Part shown: positions 22,371 to 31,176 of the stretch, in pieces
Numbering within the stretch: position 1 is the first letter of the stretch
Layout: every line of letters begins with the position of its first letter
Assembly (NCBI GenBank): GCA_011369445.1
Contig: DRQF01000110.1
Location: 1 to 42,187, forward strand
Length of the DNA: 42,187 bases
Reading direction: 5' to 3'
Origin: Planctomycetota bacterium
Lineage (GTDB): Bacteria > Planctomycetota > GCA-002687715 > DRQF01
The notes under the pieces: generated by a model
Told to the model about the DNA's origin: nothing
What the model saw: only the letters and a program-made list of their open reading frames with translations
Databases searched by the model: none
Translations under genes and position numbers: made by a program

Positions 22371-23211
22371 ATCCCCTCAACTCGACCGCATCGAACGCTG
22401 GATGCTTGCCGCCGTGACCCACCCCAACGGAGCCGCGGAAGGTCTCCGCACCCCGGAAGCCCTGTCGTTGCTGCCCGAGGCCGCCCGCGATCTGGAGAAC
22501 GTCGTGCTGCCCTCCAAGAACATGAGTTCGGAAGAAAGGCTCCAGGTCTACGCCAACATGTACTACTGGCGCCTCATCGACATCCTGTTCGAAGAGCACA
22601 AGACCACCCACCACATTCTGGGAGCGGATCTCTTTTGCGATCTGGCAAGGGACTACCTCCATCGCCACCCATCGCGCTCGAAGAACCTCGCGCTTTTGGG
22701 CTCGTCGTTCCCCGCTTACCTCGCCGAAGAAGCCTGGGATGTCCCTCATCGGGACTTCGTCGTGGAGGTGGCGCGCCTGGAGCGCGCCACCGAGGAAGTC
22801 TTCGATGCGCTCCGAAGCCCCTCCATCGACAAGGAGGAACTCGCGGCCATTCCGCCGGAATCCTGGGCCGACGCCAAGTTGGAATTCATCCCGGCCACCC
22901 GCCTTTTGAGCTTCAAGTACCCGGTCAACGCCTACGTCCAGGCGGTCAAGGACGGCGAAGAACCCGAGGTTCCCGAGCCCGCTCCATCGTGGGTCTTGCT
23001 CTATCGCCACGATTGGCGGGTCTGGCGCTCTGATCTCACTCGCCCCCAAGCCATCCTGTTAGAATCGCTCCGCCGCGGGGATTCCCTCGGCGAAGCCCTC
23101 GCCCACACGGCATCCCAGCCGGGGATCGATGGCGATGCTCTCGCGGCCGACGTGGGCGGATGGTTTCAGAAGTGGACGGGACTGGATCTCATTCGATCCA
23201 TCCTCGTCTGA
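22360..23211 (+). CDS. bufC: BufC/HvfC-like partner protein (DUF2063)
   Basis: This 283-residue protein has the N-terminal DUF2063 helical domain, with the family landmark SSEERLQVYANMYYWRLIDI followed by LFEEHKTTHHILGADLFCDLARDYL and SFPAYLAEE. A second domain (residues ~140-283: ARLERATEEVFDAL, SWVLLYRHDWRVWRSDL) matches the C-terminal half of BufC/HvfC proteins. These proteins pair with the MNIO enzyme and help bind or present the precursor leader. The ATG overlaps the bufB stop by 11 bases, so the two are translationally coupled. Family assignment is strong; the recognised leader here must include the twin-arginine region or the acidic linker. Confidence 0.9.
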   Translation: MESESPQLDRIERWMLAAVTHPNGAAEGLRTPEALSLLPEAARDLENVVLPSKNMSSEERLQVYANMYYWRLIDILFEEHKTTHHILGADLFCDLARDYLHRHPSRSKNLALLGSSFPAYLAEEAWDVPHRDFVVEVARLERATEEVFDALRSPSIDKEELAAIPPESWADAKLEFIPATRLLSFKYPVNAYVQAVKDGEEPEVPEPAPSWVLLYRHDWRVWRSDLTRPQAILLESLRRGDSLGEALAHTASQPGIDGDALAADVGGWFQKWTGLDLIRSILV

Positions 23212-23283
23212 GCAGCCCCCGAGACAAGGCAATCGGCTGTTCCGCGCCGAATCTTCTCTCCTCAGCCCAAGGAGGCCCGTGCC

Positions 23284-23994
23284 ATGCAGCGAATTGGACT
23301 CCCCTTCATTCTCGTCACCGCCCTCGTCCTCATCGGCGCCTGTGGAAGCTCGCAAGAGCGGCAACAAGCCCAGGATCAGCCCTCCACCGCGACCAACGTC
23401 GCGGCGACATGGCATCTCGGTTTCGAGGACGTATCCGAGGGAGACCTTCCGCCGGGCTGGATCGTGACGGAGACGAACAGCGCCGGGACACCCGCCACGT
23501 GGCGGGTGCAATCGAGGACCGACGCCCCCGAAGGTCGCAAAGTTCTCACCCTCGTCGCGACGGAGAACAGTGGCTCGACCTACAACCTCTTCCTCTCCAA
23601 GAAGACGTTCCCCGCCGACCTGAAGCTGAGGGTCGACCTCCACGCCAACACGGGAGAAGAGGACCAGGGAGGCGGACTCGTTTGGCGGGCCCAGGATCAT
23701 GACAACTACCAGATCGTCCGCTGGAACCCGCTCGAGGACAATCTGCGGGTCTACAAGGTGGTGGACGGCCATCGCAGCCAACTCGCCTCGGTCATCCTGG
23801 AGGCCGACCCCAAGACATGGCATGTGCTGGAAGTCACCGCTCGGGGCGATGCCATCACGATCCGCTTTGACGGGAAGCAGGTCCTCGCCGCCGAGGACGA
23901 CACCTTCCGCCGAGGAGGACGCATTGGTTTCTGGACGAAGGCGGACGCGGCCACGTCCTTCGATGACCTGACCGTCGAGGGGGGCCGGCACTGA
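23284..23994 (+). CDS. Lipoprotein with concanavalin-like (LamG/3-keto-disaccharide hydrolase-like) domain
   Basis: This 236-residue lipoprotein starts MQRIGLPFILVTALVLIGAC (lipobox IGAC, C20) with a short Gln-rich linker. The remaining ~185 residues form a jelly-roll domain: WHLGFEDVSEGDLPPGW, YNLFLSKKTFPADLKLRVD, GGGLVWRAQDHDNYQIVRWN, WHVLEVTARGDAITIRFDGK and GGRIGFWTKADAATSFDDL. This is the pattern of the DUF1080 / LamG-like sugar-binding fold. AAGGAGG lies eight bases upstream of the ATG. It is 72 bases after bufC on the same strand, so it could be the last gene of the MNIO cluster, perhaps an envelope-bound partner of the exported peptides. That link rests only on position. Confidence 0.82.
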   Translation: MQRIGLPFILVTALVLIGACGSSQERQQAQDQPSTATNVAATWHLGFEDVSEGDLPPGWIVTETNSAGTPATWRVQSRTDAPEGRKVLTLVATENSGSTYNLFLSKKTFPADLKLRVDLHANTGEEDQGGGLVWRAQDHDNYQIVRWNPLEDNLRVYKVVDGHRSQLASVILEADPKTWHVLEVTARGDAITIRFDGKQVLAAEDDTFRRGGRIGFWTKADAATSFDDLTVEGGRH

Positions 23995-24102
23995 ACCGGG
24001 TGTGCCCCTTCGCATGATCATGCGCCCCTGCTCGGCGAAACGTCGGGCCCAACAATCACAAGATCTATGAGACGGAAGAGGCGACGTGTAGAATCGAGCT
24101 CG

Positions 24103-25911
24103 ATGCTCCGTTTCCTCGCCCTCTTCGCCCTGTTGCTCGTCACCCGTCTCTCCCTCGAGGCCCAAACCCTCGGTCCGGACCTTCATGTCGCGGACATCAC
24201 GGGAATCGAGAACTACGCCCACGACCAGGCATTGGGCGTCGACGCCTTTTCCGTAGGCACCATCGTCTGCAATGAAGGGACCCAGTCGGTCAACTGGGTC
24301 GCCGGGACTCCCGACCACCCCGTCATCGCCTTGCAGGCCTACCGACTCCTCGATGGGCGGTTGGAACAGGTGGGAGTCTCCTGGGTCCGCCACCCCTTCT
24401 TCGCCGTCTCTCAGAGTTTCTGTTCCCCTTGCAATGGCGTCTTCGGTACTCAACTGGGAGCAGGTTGCTCGGATCACTCGACCGCATCTCTCAACGGGAG
24501 CCAGCTCTCTCTCGGCCCCCGAACGGACGTGAATCCGGCGAGCGGTGTCTTTCCCTTTCCCCCCACATCGATGGGTCCGATTCAAAGTAGCGTCGATCGG
24601 CGACTCCAGGTGTCCCTTGCCGATCTGTCCGCGCCGGACGCACGCTGGTTCGTGGAGGCGCTCTACCTCGCGAGCGACGAGGCGACGGCCGGCAACCTGA
24701 GCGACAACGCCTCATGGCGGGAGTTCCACGTCACGCCCGTCGGCGGCGGCTTCGACATGAGCTTCGGGGCAGAGCCGGTCCATCCCGGCGAGACGGCCAT
24801 GGCAGCCTGGACGGAGACGACTTCCGAGGTTGCCGTCGTGCCCGTGGACATTCCGAACGACGGGCGGCTCTATCTGGGCCTCCGCGTTCTCCCCCTTTCC
24901 AACGGGGGGTTCCGCTGGGATCTCGCCGTCCAGAACTTCAATAGCCACGAAGCGGTGAGTTTCGTCTCCTTGCCAATCCCTCCCGGCGCCGTGGTGACGA
25001 ACCCGCGTTTCCATGACGTGGAGGACCACAGTGGAAGCCCGGTGAGTGGCGCGGACTGGGTTTTCGCGAGCAACGGGACGAACGTGAGTTGGTTCACGCC
25101 GAATGCCTTCACCAACCCGAACGCCAACGCCATTCGCTGGGGTACGCTCTACAACTTCGGGTACGAGAGCGATCTTGCGCCCCCCAACGCGGTCACCGTC
25201 ACGCTGCGCACGTTCCGCTCGGGGCTGACAATCCCCGTGACGATCAACCTGCCCGATCATCTCACGAAACTCGAGGGCGACGGGCAGTCCGCGAATGTGG
25301 GCGAACCCTTTCCGCACCCCCTCCAGGTCCGACTCACCCAGGCTGATGGAACGCCGGTGGCGGGGGTCCCCGTGACCTTCGAAGTCCTCGAGGGCCCGGT
25401 GTCGCTCGTCCCGGCGACGGGGACGGACACCGACTCGGCGGGTGTCGCACAGGTCCAGGTGGCCGCCCTCACCGGAGCAGGTCCCGCCCGCGTTCGCGCA
25501 ACCGTAGGAGGCACCTTCGTCGAATTCGATCTTTTCGTCCGGCGGCTCGTCGCCTCATGGTCATCGACCTCGGGCCTCTTCAGTCTCCAGCTGACCACCA
25601 ATCTTGCAAATCAGGCCTTCACCCTTGCGGGGGATTTTCCCCGGCCCCCGGTCGCAACCCCCTGGGGAACTGTTTGCACCAGCGTCCTCGCACCCCAATC
25701 CGGCCTCGTGGTGGCCTCGGCGGTCCCCAACATCGGGATCTTCGATCCTTCGCTCGTGACCGATTCTTCCGGGAACTTCTCCCTCGCTCAGATCGTTCCA
25801 CCGGGGAACGTCCCGCCCGGGCTCCAGGCGGCGATCCAGGTCTATGCTTTCGATTTCAGCGGCGGCACCCTCGGCATTTTCATAAGTAACTGTCAAACCA
25901 TCAGTTTCTGA
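24103..25911 (+). CDS. Large secreted protein with Big-1-like domain (copy 1)
   Basis: This 602-residue protein has signal peptide MLRFLALFALLLVTRLSLEA and mature start QTLGPDLHVADITGIENY. Shared blocks with the next gene are AFSVGT..CN.G, HPVI..QA.R...GR.EQ.G.SW..H.FFA.SQ..C, LQV.L.DL, and NFNSHEAVSF / PPGAVVTNPRFHDVEDHSG. At ~residues 385-475 there is a bacterial Ig-like (Big-1) module: VRLTQADGTPVAGVPVTFEV ending in AGPARVRATVGG. A C-terminal beta-rich domain of ~125 residues follows. It is an extracellular or surface protein of unknown role. An upstream in-frame ATG at 24067 would add MRRKRRRVESSS before the signal peptide; 24103 was chosen for the cleaner signal. Confidence 0.85.
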   Translation: MLRFLALFALLLVTRLSLEAQTLGPDLHVADITGIENYAHDQALGVDAFSVGTIVCNEGTQSVNWVAGTPDHPVIALQAYRLLDGRLEQVGVSWVRHPFFAVSQSFCSPCNGVFGTQLGAGCSDHSTASLNGSQLSLGPRTDVNPASGVFPFPPTSMGPIQSSVDRRLQVSLADLSAPDARWFVEALYLASDEATAGNLSDNASWREFHVTPVGGGFDMSFGAEPVHPGETAMAAWTETTSEVAVVPVDIPNDGRLYLGLRVLPLSNGGFRWDLAVQNFNSHEAVSFVSLPIPPGAVVTNPRFHDVEDHSGSPVSGADWVFASNGTNVSWFTPNAFTNPNANAIRWGTLYNFGYESDLAPPNAVTVTLRTFRSGLTIPVTINLPDHLTKLEGDGQSANVGEPFPHPLQVRLTQADGTPVAGVPVTFEVLEGPVSLVPATGTDTDSAGVAQVQVAALTGAGPARVRATVGGTFVEFDLFVRRLVASWSSTSGLFSLQLTTNLANQAFTLAGDFPRPPVATPWGTVCTSVLAPQSGLVVASAVPNIGIFDPSLVTDSSGNFSLAQIVPPGNVPPGLQAAIQVYAFDFSGGTLGIFISNCQTISF

Positions 25912-26093
25912 ATTCGATGCTCTCGAAACGACTTCCGAAAAAAAAGCGATTTCATTGTCGAGCCGTCCCGGAATGACTCTAATGGTTCGGCCGCATGTCC
26001 CTCCTCATCGGAGCGCGGCGCGAACGAGCCTCTGCCCCGGGGGGGATTGGGAGGCGCCCTTACCTTGTCGTTGAATACTGGATTGAAGGAAAC

Positions 26094-27935
26094 ATGAAAC
26101 GAAAACCAACCGCTTCCCTCGTCGGCGCCCTTGCGTGCGCACTCTTTCTGATCTCTGGAATCGCCACCGCCCAGGTCGGCCCCGACGTCATCGTGGGCGC
26201 CATCACGGGCCCCAGCAACTACAGCCACGTCGGCGGCATCGACGCCTTCTCCGTCGGAACCACGTCCTGCAACATCGGCGACCAAGACCTGCCGTGGATC
26301 TCCAACACCAATCAACACCCGGTGATCGGTCAAAACGCCTTCCGCATCTGGAACGGACGCTTCGAGCAGATCGGTCAATCCTGGTTGAAGCACGGTTTCT
26401 TCGCCCTCAGCCAGACCCTTTGCGGCTCGTGCCCCAATCCCACCAACGGCACAGCGCTCGGCGTCGGATGCTCCGACCCCTATGGATCGGGGCTCAACGG
26501 CTCGCAAGGCGGGCTGGGTAATAAGTTCGAAGTCAACGCCAGCACCGGTTTCTTCAACTATCCCTACGCCGAGGGCAACCAGGGCTCCACCGGCAACAGC
26601 ATCTACAAGCGGCTGCAGATCCACCTGTCGGATCTCGACCCCGCGAACTTTCCGGGCGCCGTCTACGTCGTCGAAGCCCAGTACATCCAGCCCCAAGATG
26701 CGATGGCCGACAACGACAACAACAACGCCTCCTGGATGTCTTGCTCCTTCTCCCCCAGCGGCGGCGGCTACAACATGAGCCTCCAGGGTGGGACGCATCA
26801 GCAAGAACCCGCCATTTTCGCGTGGCAGGCCATGGACCCCAGCGTTTCGCTCATTCCCGTCGACGTTCCGGGTGACGGCCGTTTCTGGGCGGGTTTCAAG
26901 GTCACCGACCAGGGCAACGGGACGTTCCACTGGGAAGTCGCGGTTCACAACCTGAATTCCCACCTCTCCGCACGCGCATTCTCCATCGACTTCCCCGCCG
27001 GCGCCACGGTCAGCAACGTGGGCTTCCACGATGTCGACTACCACAGCGGCGAACCCTTTGACGGCACCGACTGGACCAGCAGCATCACGGGCAACACCAT
27101 CACGTGGTCCACGCAGACCTTCGCTCAGAACCAGAACGCGAACGCGCTCCGTTGGGGCACGACCTACAACTTCCGCTTCGATACGAACCAGGGCCCGCCA
27201 TCCGGGACCGTCACGGCGAGTCTGGAGTTGTTCCGCCCCACGGCGAATCCGGTGGTCAACTTTGCCTTCACGCCCCCCAACACGATGGTGGTCGTGAGCG
27301 GAGACAACCAGATCGTCAACATCAACGAGACGTTCCAACCCTGCACCGTGCGCGTTCAGACCGCGGGCGGCGCGCCTGTCGCGGGTGTTCCCGTGACGTT
27401 CAACATCACGTCCGGCTCCGGAACGATCATCACTCCCACGATGGTGAATTCGGATGCCAACGGCCTGGCTTCCGCCACCGTGATGGCCCCGGCCGTGGGC
27501 GGCGCCGTCGTCCTCGAGGCCAGCACGCCCACCGACGTCGCGAGCTTCAACCTGTTCGCCCGTCAGTTCCGCGTCACCTGGATTCCGACACCCGGGGTCC
27601 TCGTGTTCAGCGCCCAGGGGGGAGTGGCCAACATGCCGCTCACGATGGCGTTCGACAACAGCAGCACGCCCGTGCTCACGACGCCCTTCGGGAACCTCTA
27701 CACGTCCATCCTCAACCCGGGTCCCGATTTCGGAGCCATCTCCGCATATGCGGGCGTCGGCTCCTTCGACCCCACGGTGATGACGGGTCCGACCGGCACC
27801 TGGACGAGAGCCGTCACCGGCGCAGGCGCCCTCGCCGGAAGCGGCCTTGATTTGGTCTTCCAGGTCTACGGTTACTTCATCGATTCCACGGGCGGCCACT
27901 ACTGGCTGTCCAATCCCGTGTATCAGATCTTCTGA
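26094..27935 (+). CDS. Large secreted protein with Big-1-like domain (copy 2)
   Basis: This 613-residue exported protein is the tandem paralogue of the preceding gene. Signal peptide MKRKPTASLVGALACALFLI is followed by SGIATAQVGPDVIVGAITGP, then GIDAFSVGTTSCNIGDQDLP and NQHPVIGQNAFRIWNGRFEQ. A Big-1-like module (VRVQTAGGAPVAGVPVTFNI) sits near residue 420. Runs of Asp/Asn (DNDNNNASW) and conserved Cys pairs (CGSCPN, CSDPYG) suggest a disulfide-stabilised beta protein. GAAGGA is close to the ATG. A strong terminator follows. Such families are multiplied in genomes of some planctomycete-like bacteria, which supports the host guess. Function unknown. Confidence 0.87.
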   Translation: MKRKPTASLVGALACALFLISGIATAQVGPDVIVGAITGPSNYSHVGGIDAFSVGTTSCNIGDQDLPWISNTNQHPVIGQNAFRIWNGRFEQIGQSWLKHGFFALSQTLCGSCPNPTNGTALGVGCSDPYGSGLNGSQGGLGNKFEVNASTGFFNYPYAEGNQGSTGNSIYKRLQIHLSDLDPANFPGAVYVVEAQYIQPQDAMADNDNNNASWMSCSFSPSGGGYNMSLQGGTHQQEPAIFAWQAMDPSVSLIPVDVPGDGRFWAGFKVTDQGNGTFHWEVAVHNLNSHLSARAFSIDFPAGATVSNVGFHDVDYHSGEPFDGTDWTSSITGNTITWSTQTFAQNQNANALRWGTTYNFRFDTNQGPPSGTVTASLELFRPTANPVVNFAFTPPNTMVVVSGDNQIVNINETFQPCTVRVQTAGGAPVAGVPVTFNITSGSGTIITPTMVNSDANGLASATVMAPAVGGAVVLEASTPTDVASFNLFARQFRVTWIPTPGVLVFSAQGGVANMPLTMAFDNSSTPVLTTPFGNLYTSILNPGPDFGAISAYAGVGSFDPTVMTGPTGTWTRAVTGAGALAGSGLDLVFQVYGYFIDSTGGHYWLSNPVYQIF

Positions 27936-27960
27936 TCCGGCATCACGTCTGAACCTTCCG

Positions 27961-27994
27961 GCCGCCGTCCATGTTCGTGGGCGGCGGCTTTTTT
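27961..27994 (+). terminator. Intrinsic terminator of the secreted protein gene
   Basis: A 10-bp GC-rich stem with one G-T pair (27961-27970 with 27979-27988, loop of eight) is followed directly by six T residues (27989-27994). It lies 25 bases after the stop codon at 27935. Confidence 0.95.
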
Positions 27995-28103
27995 CGTGCC
28001 CCGAGTCTCGACCCGCGAATCGAGCTTCTCATACCATGCGGTGGGAGCGAGGCTCCCAGGACGTTACAATCCCGCCAAGGACTCAGGAGAAGGGGAACCC
28101 GCC

Positions 28104-28856
28104 ATGCTGTCGGCATCCTCGATTTTTCAAGAGATCAAGAGCGACCCGGACGCCTTCCGATTCTTCGTAAGCGTTGCCGCGAAGGGTGAGACCCAAGGAG
28201 GTTGGGAGAACGGTCGCATCGCGGAACTTCTCGACGACGAGGTCCTCCGACCCAAGGTCCTGCGCCATGGCGAAGATGAATCCAAACACGGACGCATTTT
28301 TCGACGGCTTCTCGAGCAACGCGGATTGCGCTGCGTGGAGGTCGACCCAGAGGCGGACTACTGCATGCACCTCGAACGATGGGGGATCGGCCTCAGCCAC
28401 CGACGCCTCGAAACGAGCAAGCCCCTCTCCGAGGAAGAAGTCATCAGCTACCTCGTCCACAGTCGCGTCACCGAGCAGCGCGCTGCGGAAGAGGTCGATC
28501 TGATGGTCAAGCTCTTCGGCGACGACCCCGACATCGGTCCAGCCGTGCGGATGATCGCCGACGACGAGATCAATCATCTCTCCTACTGCCACGAAGAACT
28601 TCTGCGATTGAGCGCCGAGGGGTGGGAGGAGTACATTCGCCGCATGCTCGAGGCGTATGCCAAGGCGGAGATCAAGGCGTACCGCAAGACCAGCCTCGCC
28701 TTTGTGGACCGCATGGCGGACATCCTCTCCTGGAACCCGCTGAAGAAGGGGCTTCTCAAGCTGGGCGTCCACGCCAAATACTTCATCGAGCGACTCGTCA
28801 CCTGGCGGAGAATGGTCCGACTGGCTCCGCCCGTGCGTCCGGGAGCGCTCGGGTGA
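28104..28856 (+). CDS. Ferritin-like diiron protein
   Basis: This 250-residue protein is all-helical, soluble and without a signal peptide. It has the metal ligands of the ferritin-like fold: an ExxH motif in EDESKHGRIF (E59, H62), a middle Glu in SRVTEQRAAEEVDL and a second ExxH in ADDEINHLSYCHEEL. It therefore probably binds two iron atoms in a four-helix bundle, like rubrerythrin or rubrerythrin-like oxygenases. The region RPKVLRHGEDESKHGRIFRR matches a ferritin-like subfamily without a rubredoxin domain. The C-terminal ~60 residues (IKAYRKTSLAFVDRMADIL) form an extra helical tail. The start at 28104 has GGAGAAGGGG just upstream; a longer frame from 27996 crosses the terminator region. The reaction is unknown; peroxide reduction or hydroxylation are options. 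Confidence 0.82.
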   Translation: MLSASSIFQEIKSDPDAFRFFVSVAAKGETQGGWENGRIAELLDDEVLRPKVLRHGEDESKHGRIFRRLLEQRGLRCVEVDPEADYCMHLERWGIGLSHRRLETSKPLSEEEVISYLVHSRVTEQRAAEEVDLMVKLFGDDPDIGPAVRMIADDEINHLSYCHEELLRLSAEGWEEYIRRMLEAYAKAEIKAYRKTSLAFVDRMADILSWNPLKKGLLKLGVHAKYFIERLVTWRRMVRLAPPVRPGALG

Positions 28857-28914
28857 AACCCTGACCCGTTGCACTCGCCCCATGGCCTTTGCACTTCAAC
28901 ATCGGAGCTGATTC

Positions 28915-31158
28915 ATGCCGCATCCCCAAACGTCCGCGCAACAAGTGGGCCTCCGCCTCCGGCTCGCGGCGATCGCCGCCTTCCTGATCCTCCCTGTCGC
29001 CGCAGGGGGTCAGAGCGAGCGCATCACCTATCCATGGATCTATTCGGCGGAAGCGTGGTCGCTCCAGACGACGGCCAGCCACAAGTGGTTGAATGACGGG
29101 GCGGCGCTCGTTTGGGAGGAGTCCGCCGCCGGCATTCGAGACGGCATCCGCCGCCTCGACCCCGCAACCGGACGTCTAACCCCCTTTCTCGGATTCCGGG
29201 ACGCCGTGCTGGCCATCGCCAAGGAAGACCGCAAAGCCGCTCGCGGTGCCGTGTTTCCGGACGCCATCGACCCCACGGGCCGACGCCTCCTCTATGTCTT
29301 AGCGGGGGACCTCTTCCTCGTCGAGGCGGAGGGGCCGAGGGCTCTCCGCATCACTCAAACCCCCGTCGAGGAGAAATCCGCGCGGTTCTCCCCCGATGGC
29401 GAACGCTTGGCCTTCATCCGCGAGAACGACCTTTGGATCTATGAGATCGCCACCGGCGTCGAGCGGCGAATCACCCAGGACGGCTCCAAGACACTTCTCA
29501 ACGGGACCCTGTCTTGGGTGTACTGGGAGGAGATCTTCGGCAGACAGGACCTCGGGTATTGGTGGTCGGATTCCAGCCGCTCCATCGCCTTCCTCCAAAC
29601 AGACGAATCCCCAGTGGGCATCGTCAACTTCCTCGACCACAGAACGCTCTACCCCACCTTGCTGACTCAACGCTATCCCAAGGCCGGCACGGACAACCCC
29701 GTCGTGCGCGTCGGGATCGCCCACCCGCAGACCGACGGGACGCGGATCGTGTGGGCGGATTTCGGGGACCACACCTACGAGTACATCGCCCGCGTGAAAT
29801 GGCTTCCCGGTGGATCGAAGATCGCCGTGAGCACCCTCAATCGACAGCAGACCCGCCTCGACCTCTTCTGGGTGGACGCAGCCTCGGGCAAGGCGGAGCA
29901 CATCCTCACCGAGGAGAACGACGGCTGGGTCAACATCCACGATGACCTTCGCTTCCTCCCGGACGGGAAGGGGTTCCTTTGGGCCTCGGAGAGGACGGGA
30001 TACAACCACATCTACCTCTACGACATGTCCGGCAAACTCATCCGCCCCGTCACCAGCGGAGACTGGAGCATCCGGGATTCCGGCGCCGTCTTCTGGTTGC
30101 GGCAGGCGATCAAGGCGGTCGACGCCAAGGGTGAGTGGGTCTACTTCAACGCTCTCAAGAAATCGTCCATTGAACACCAACTCTACCGGGCCAAGCTCGA
30201 CGGGACGGCTATCGAAGAGATCAGCAAGGAACCGGGCTCCCACAGTATCTCGTTCCGCAAGGCCGGAGACTTCTACTTGGACGAGTTCTCCAACGCGCGC
30301 ACGCCTCCTGGGCTCTCCCTCCACCGGAGTGACGGGAAAAAACTGGCCGAGATAGCGAGCCCTCGGACGCAGCTTGCGAAGAGTCTCGATCTCGTCTACC
30401 CGGAATTCTTCGAGATCCCGGCGCGCGACGGATTCAAGATGCCAGCCTACATCTACAAGCCGAAAGACTTCGATCCCAAGAAGAAGTACCCACTCATTCT
30501 CTATGGTTACGGTGGCCCCTCGGCGCCGTCGGTATCGAATTCCTGGCAGGGCACGGACCTGCTTTCGGACCAGATTCTCCTGCGCAACGGCTTCCTCGTC
30601 GCGTGCGTGGACAATCGCAGCGCCACGGCGAAGGCAAAGAAGTTCGAGAACACGATCGTCGGCCAGATGTACGGGGACAGTGAGTTGAACGACCTCGTCG
30701 ATGGCGTCCGCTGGCTGAAGGAACAGCCCTTCGTCGACGCGGAGAGGGTCGGAATCTGGGGTTGGAGCGGTGGTGGCACGCTCACGCTCCTCGGCATGAC
30801 GAATTCCCAAGAATTCAAGGCCGGCATCGCCGTGGCCGCCGTGACTCGCTGGGAGTATTACGACACGATCTGGGGGGAAGCAGCTGTGAAGCGCCCTCAG
30901 GACAATCCGGAGGGTTACGCCCGTACCGACCTCACGGCCCATGCCAAGAACCTACACGGGCGATTGCTTCTCGTCCACGGGACCTATGACGACAACGTTC
31001 ACATCCAGAACGCGTGGAGCTTCGTAGACGCCCTCATTCAGGCCAACAAGAGGTTCGAACTGATGATCTACCCCATGAGGAAGCACAGCATCGCGGACCG
31101 CCCGGCCCGAATTCACCTCTTCGAAACGATGCTGGATTTCTGGAAGCGCCATCTCTGA
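28915..31158 (+). CDS. Exported dipeptidyl-peptidase IV-like enzyme (S9B)
   Basis: This 747-residue protein begins with a basic, then hydrophobic signal (LRLRLAAIAAFLILPVAAGG). Residues ~30-480 form the DPP-IV beta-propeller, including the double Glu motif E205-E206 in WVYWEEIFGR that holds the substrate amino terminus. The C-terminal hydrolase has the triad S618 (WGWSGGGTLTLL), D692 (HGTYDDNVH) and H724 (RKHSIADR). The nucleophile elbow is GWSGGG where mammalian DPP-IV has GWSYGG. It should remove X-Pro or X-Ala dipeptides from peptides in the periplasm. GGAG precedes the ATG. The following trypsin-fold gene starts 18 bases later on the same strand. Confidence 0.94.
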   Translation: MPHPQTSAQQVGLRLRLAAIAAFLILPVAAGGQSERITYPWIYSAEAWSLQTTASHKWLNDGAALVWEESAAGIRDGIRRLDPATGRLTPFLGFRDAVLAIAKEDRKAARGAVFPDAIDPTGRRLLYVLAGDLFLVEAEGPRALRITQTPVEEKSARFSPDGERLAFIRENDLWIYEIATGVERRITQDGSKTLLNGTLSWVYWEEIFGRQDLGYWWSDSSRSIAFLQTDESPVGIVNFLDHRTLYPTLLTQRYPKAGTDNPVVRVGIAHPQTDGTRIVWADFGDHTYEYIARVKWLPGGSKIAVSTLNRQQTRLDLFWVDAASGKAEHILTEENDGWVNIHDDLRFLPDGKGFLWASERTGYNHIYLYDMSGKLIRPVTSGDWSIRDSGAVFWLRQAIKAVDAKGEWVYFNALKKSSIEHQLYRAKLDGTAIEEISKEPGSHSISFRKAGDFYLDEFSNARTPPGLSLHRSDGKKLAEIASPRTQLAKSLDLVYPEFFEIPARDGFKMPAYIYKPKDFDPKKKYPLILYGYGGPSAPSVSNSWQGTDLLSDQILLRNGFLVACVDNRSATAKAKKFENTIVGQMYGDSELNDLVDGVRWLKEQPFVDAERVGIWGWSGGGTLTLLGMTNSQEFKAGIAVAAVTRWEYYDTIWGEAAVKRPQDNPEGYARTDLTAHAKNLHGRLLLVHGTYDDNVHIQNAWSFVDALIQANKRFELMIYPMRKHSIADRPARIHLFETMLDFWKRHL

Positions 31159-31176
31159 CCTCGAGAGGATCACACC

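Noticed and set aside
23059-24585. 508-codon open frame on the minus strand
   Set aside because: Antisense to the bufC end, the lipoprotein and the secreted protein gene; no signal or domain.
25893-27899. 668-codon open frame on the minus strand
   Set aside because: It is antisense to the secreted protein gene at 26094-27935, which has a signal peptide, paralogue and terminator. The product is Arg/Gly/Asp-rich without domain motifs, as expected from GC-rich codon bias.
29299-30942. 547-codon open frame on the minus strand
   Set aside because: Antisense to the DPP-IV-like gene with its intact catalytic triad; composition is typical of a shadow frame.
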